From: Egerieenecus sp048201975
GTDB lineage: Bacteria > Bacillota > Clostridia > Christensenellales > Aristaeellaceae
Assembly: GCA_048201975.1 (NCBI GenBank)
Contig: DBFBGQ010000115.1
Coordinates: 1 to 8,489 of the forward strand
DNA: 8,489 bases
Direction of reading: 5' to 3'
Position numbers and translations under genes: made by a program. This document shows positions 6,313 through 8,489 of the stretch, one piece after another (within the stretch, counting starts at the first letter, position 1; every line of letters begins with the position of its first letter). Below the pieces are notes generated by a model. It worked only from the letters and a program-made list of their open reading frames with translations. It made no database searches and had not been told where the DNA came from.

Positions 6313-6341
6313 ATTGTACGGGAAACGCCGCGGGCTGTCAA
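6313..6341 (-). promoter_or_regulatory. near-consensus promoter of tetR, facing the ATPase promoter
   Basis: Minus-strand -35 TTGACA (6336-6341) is perfect, and -10 TACAAT (6313-6318) matches five of six bases, with 17 bases between. The start would be near 6306, leaving a tetR leader of about 120 bases. It points directly at the ATPase promoter, with 31 bases between the two -10 elements. Confidence 0.75.
6314..6321. promoter_or_regulatory. second half of split inverted repeat, over tetR -10
   Basis: TTGTACGG is the exact reverse complement of CCGTACAA at 6223-6230. Five of its eight bases (6314-6318) lie in the tetR -10 element, so a protein bound here would block tetR transcription, as in autorepression. 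This is a candidate only. Confidence 0.35.
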
Positions 6342-6383
6342 GGCCTGCGCCGCGCCTCCCGGGCCAATGGAGGAGGGCGTTCC

Positions 6384-8252
6384 ATGCTGAAAAAAATCAA
6401 TGACTTTCTGGCCGGGTGGCCCATGACCCTGGTGGGCGGCATTTTTCTGTTCGCCAGCCTGGCCAGCCCCTGGCTGGGGCTGACCCTGCCGGTGGATCCC
6501 GCCTGGGCGACGGTGATCATCAGCGGCATTCCCCTGCTGTATCTGGCGCTGTGGCGGGTGGCGCACAACCCCGGCATCAGCAAGATCTCCTCGGCGCTGC
6601 TGATCTCCATCGCCATGTTTGCGGCCATCGCCATCGGCGACCTGTTCGCGGCCGGGGAAGTGGCGTTCATCATGGCCATCGGCGCGCTGCTGGAGGACGC
6701 CACCACCAACCGGGCCAAAAAGGGCCTGCGAAAGCTCATCAGCTTGGCGCCCACCCAGGGCCGCCGGCTCACCGGCGGGCGGGAGGAGATGATCCCCGCC
6801 GCGCAGATCCGCCGGGGCGATCTGCTGCGCATTCTGCCCGGGGAAACCATTCCCGTGGACGGCGTGATCCAGCAGGGGGAGACCTCCGTGGATCAGTCCG
6901 TCATGACCGGCGAATCGCTGCCGGTGGACAAGGGCGTGGGCGACGAGGTCTTCTGCGGCACCATCAACCGTTTCGGCGCCATCGACATCGCCGCCACCAA
7001 GGTGGGGGCGGACAGCTCCCTGCAAAAGCTGATCCGCATGGTGCAGGAGGCGGAGCAGAAGCAAGCGCCCATGCAGCGCATTGCGGACAAGTGCGCCAGC
7101 TGGCTGGTACCCCTGGCCCTGATGATCGCCGTGATCGCCTATGCGTGCACGGGAAACATCGTCACCGCGGTGACCATTCTGGTGGTGTTCTGCCCCTGTG
7201 CCCTGGTGCTGGCCACGCCCACGGCGATTATGGCGGCCATCGGCCAGGCAACCAAGCATGGCGTGATCATCAAATCCGGCGAGGCGCTGGAAAAGATGGG
7301 CAAGGTCAGCGCCATCGCCTTTGACAAAACGGGAACGCTCACCTATGGTCGGTTGGACGTGAGCGACGTGGTCCCCCTTGCGCAGGGATTGCGGGCAGAG
7401 GAACTTCTCGCGCTGGCCGCCTCCGCTGAAGCCAAGAGCGAACATCCCCTGGGCAAGGCCGTGGCGGCCCATGCCAGGGCGCAAGGTCTTGCGCTGAAGG
7501 AATCCAGCCGCTTTTCCATGGCGGCCGGCCGGGGCGTTTACGCACAGGTGGACGGCCATGCGCTGCTGTGCGGCAGCGAAAAGTTTCTGGAAGAGAACGG
7601 CGCATCCGTAAGCCGCCAGGCGCAGGAGGCCCTGAAAAAGCTCCGGGAGCAGGGCAAAGCCTCCATCCTCATCGCCGCCGACCGCCAGTGCGTGGGCATC
7701 ATCGCCCTTTCCGACGTGCTGCGCCCGGAGGCCCAGGAGATGGTTACCCGCCTCCAGGGCATGCACACCGACGCCGTGCTGCTCACCGGCGACAACCAGC
7801 GCACCGCCGATTATTTCGCCCGGCAGGCGGGCATCGCCCAGGTTCGGGCGGAGCTTCTGCCGGAGGACAAGGTGGGGGCCATCCGCGCCATGCAGGCGCA
7901 GGGACGGACCGTATGCATGATTGGCGACGGCATCAACGACGCGCCAGCGCTCAAAACCGCCGACGTGAGCGTGGCCATGGGCAGCATGGGCAGCGATATC
8001 GCCGTGGAAGCGGCGGACATCGCCCTGATGAGCGACGATCTCTCGAAGGTGCCCTATCTCAAGCGCCTGTCCAACGCCACAGTGAACACCATCAAGCTCA
8101 GCATTTCCCTTTCCATGACCATCAACTTCATCGCCATTGTGCTCTCGTTGCTGGAGGTGCTCAACCCCACCACTGGCGCGCTGGTGCACAACGCCGGTTC
8201 CTGCTTTGTGGTGCTCATCGCGGCGCTGCTCTACGACCGCAAGTTTACCTGA
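6384..8252 (+). CDS. P1B-type (CPx) heavy-metal-transporting ATPase
   Basis: A 622-residue membrane pump that uses ATP to move a transition-metal ion, most likely out of the cell. Eight membrane segments are visible, near 12-33, 40-58, 68-86, 88-105, 238-256, 260-282, 572-590 and 598-617. Core motifs are intact: TGES (175-178) in the actuator domain; CPC (270-272) in the metal path; DKTGT with phosphorylated Asp314; the HP motif SEHPLG (352-357); TGDN (468-471); and GDGINDAP (514-521). There is no N-terminal HMA metal-binding domain: the chain starts about ten residues before the first membrane helix. The last helix has HNAGS (602-606), neither the D-x-G of Zn/Cd/Pb pumps nor the MxxSS of Cu pumps, so the metal is left open. 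The overall sequence is closest to CadA/ZntA-like pumps. ATG 6384 has AGGAGG 7 bases upstream; an in-frame extension to 6309 lacks such a site. It is read away from tetR, its probable regulator. Confidence 0.93.
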   Translation: MLKKINDFLAGWPMTLVGGIFLFASLASPWLGLTLPVDPAWATVIISGIPLLYLALWRVAHNPGISKISSALLISIAMFAAIAIGDLFAAGEVAFIMAIGALLEDATTNRAKKGLRKLISLAPTQGRRLTGGREEMIPAAQIRRGDLLRILPGETIPVDGVIQQGETSVDQSVMTGESLPVDKGVGDEVFCGTINRFGAIDIAATKVGADSSLQKLIRMVQEAEQKQAPMQRIADKCASWLVPLALMIAVIAYACTGNIVTAVTILVVFCPCALVLATPTAIMAAIGQATKHGVIIKSGEALEKMGKVSAIAFDKTGTLTYGRLDVSDVVPLAQGLRAEELLALAASAEAKSEHPLGKAVAAHARAQGLALKESSRFSMAAGRGVYAQVDGHALLCGSEKFLEENGASVSRQAQEALKKLREQGKASILIAADRQCVGIIALSDVLRPEAQEMVTRLQGMHTDAVLLTGDNQRTADYFARQAGIAQVRAELLPEDKVGAIRAMQAQGRTVCMIGDGINDAPALKTADVSVAMGSMGSDIAVEAADIALMSDDLSKVPYLKRLSNATVNTIKLSISLSMTINFIAIVLSLLEVLNPTTGALVHNAGSCFVVLIAALLYDRKFT

Positions 8253-8315
8253 CCCAGTTCCGGAGCCCAAGCAAAAAGCGCAGAAGCCTCCCTGGCGGGA
8301 TTGAAAGCGTCTCAA

Positions 8316-8351
8316 AAGGGCCATGTCCACCGCTGTGCGGACATGGCCCTT
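8316..8351. repeat. inverted repeat 1 of the right-end hairpin array
   Basis: AAGGGCCATGTCC (8316-8328) pairs perfectly over 13 bases with 8339-8351 around a 10-base loop, about 63 bases past the ATPase stop. On the minus strand the stem runs into UUUU, on the plus strand only into UU, so as a terminator it favours leftward transcripts. Confidence 0.7.
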
Positions 8352-8358
8352 CAGCGTG

Positions 8359-8388
8359 TCGAAAAAGTGGGCAAGCCCACTTTTTCGA
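8359..8388. terminator. symmetric bidirectional intrinsic terminator
   Basis: A perfect inverted repeat with 14-base arms (left arm TCGAAAAAGTGGGC) and an AA centre. The GTGGGC/GCCCAC core flanked by A5 and T5 is a classic intrinsic terminator working in both directions. It would end ATPase transcription about 130 bases past the stop. Confidence 0.85.
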
Positions 8389-8393
8389 GGAAG

Positions 8394-8426
8394 CAACTTC
8401 GGCCAACCAGAGGTCGTCCGAAGTTG
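8394..8426. repeat. inverted repeat 3 of the right-end array
   Basis: CAACTTCGG (8394-8402) and CCGAAGTTG (8418-8426) are perfect 9-base arms around a 15-base loop. There is no U-tract after it, so it is not a terminator by itself. Confidence 0.65.
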
Positions 8427-8432
8427 TAAGGA

Positions 8433-8456
8433 ATTGATTTTGCAAGCAAAATCAAT
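8433..8456. repeat. inverted repeat 4 of the right-end array
   Basis: ATTGATTTTGC (8433-8443) and GCAAAATCAAT (8446-8456) are perfect 11-base arms around AA. It has the same GC-AA-GC centre as the terminator repeat at 8359-8388, but is AT-rich and not a classic terminator. Confidence 0.65.
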
Positions 8457-8464
8457 CACCCGCG

Positions 8465-8483
8465 AAGCCGGCGGAGCCGGCTT
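8465..8483. repeat. inverted repeat 5 of the right-end array
   Basis: AAGCCGGC (8465-8472) and GCCGGCTT (8476-8483) are perfect 8-base arms around GGA. It ends six bases before the window edge, so the array may continue beyond. Confidence 0.6.
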
Positions 8484-8489
8484 ACACGA

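Noticed and set aside
6192..8459. 755-codon open frame on the minus strand opposite the metal ATPase
   Set aside because: It lies antisense to a gene with all P-type motifs, is rich in His, Gly and Gln as expected of a GC-rich shadow frame, and has no recognisable domain.
8316..8483. CRISPR array
   Set aside because: The repeats are five different inverted repeats, not copies of one direct repeat with spacers, and no cas genes are present.

Overview
This is a GC-rich, gene-dense bacterial window that most resembles a high-GC member of the Clostridia (Firmicutes), probably gut-associated. The evidence is the gene content: a DUF4364 protein, a His-less HPr-like protein, a nuclease-DinG helicase of the clostridial type, and strong Shine-Dalgarno plus sigma-A-type signals. 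The genus cannot be told from the sequence. Long open frames opposite the real genes are by-products of GC-rich codon use.

Left block (about 10-4452, all minus strand, read right to left). A near-consensus promoter (TTGATT-17-TATACT) drives a 75-residue HPr-like protein that lacks the phosphorylatable histidine. Then come a DUF4364 winged-helix protein, a 774-residue helicase with an N-terminal PD-(D/E)XK nuclease and an Fe-S cysteine set, and deoxyribose-phosphate aldolase (deoC). DUF4364 and the helicase are 17 bases apart and almost certainly co-transcribed. The HPr-DUF4364 gap (151 bases) holds two hairpins without good U-tracts, so partial read-through is plausible. The helicase-deoC gap is 86 bases. 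A GC-rich hairpin lies beyond deoC.

Middle block (4641-6341, minus strand). A TetR-family regulator is followed, from a separate promoter with a roughly 165-base leader, by a small membrane-anchored protein of unknown function. Part of it resembles an ABC-transporter solute-binding protein. A strong hairpin (4641-4685) ends this unit.

Right block (6253-8489, plus strand). A P1B-type (CPx) metal-transporting ATPase without an N-terminal metal-binding domain is read away from tetR. The 197-base spacer carries two well-formed promoters that face each other, with overlapping predicted transcripts, plus inverted repeats that could be operators. This suggests that TetR and the ATPase form one regulatory unit. 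After the ATPase, the last 175 bases are five back-to-back inverted repeats at 5-8 base spacing. One is a symmetric intrinsic terminator, and the whole looks like a compact repeat element or structured RNA.

The best candidates for something under-described are the face-to-face tetR/ATPase promoter region, the terminal hairpin array, and the His-less HPr paralogue heading a DNA-repair-type gene cluster. I see no CRISPR array, transposase, tRNA or rRNA.
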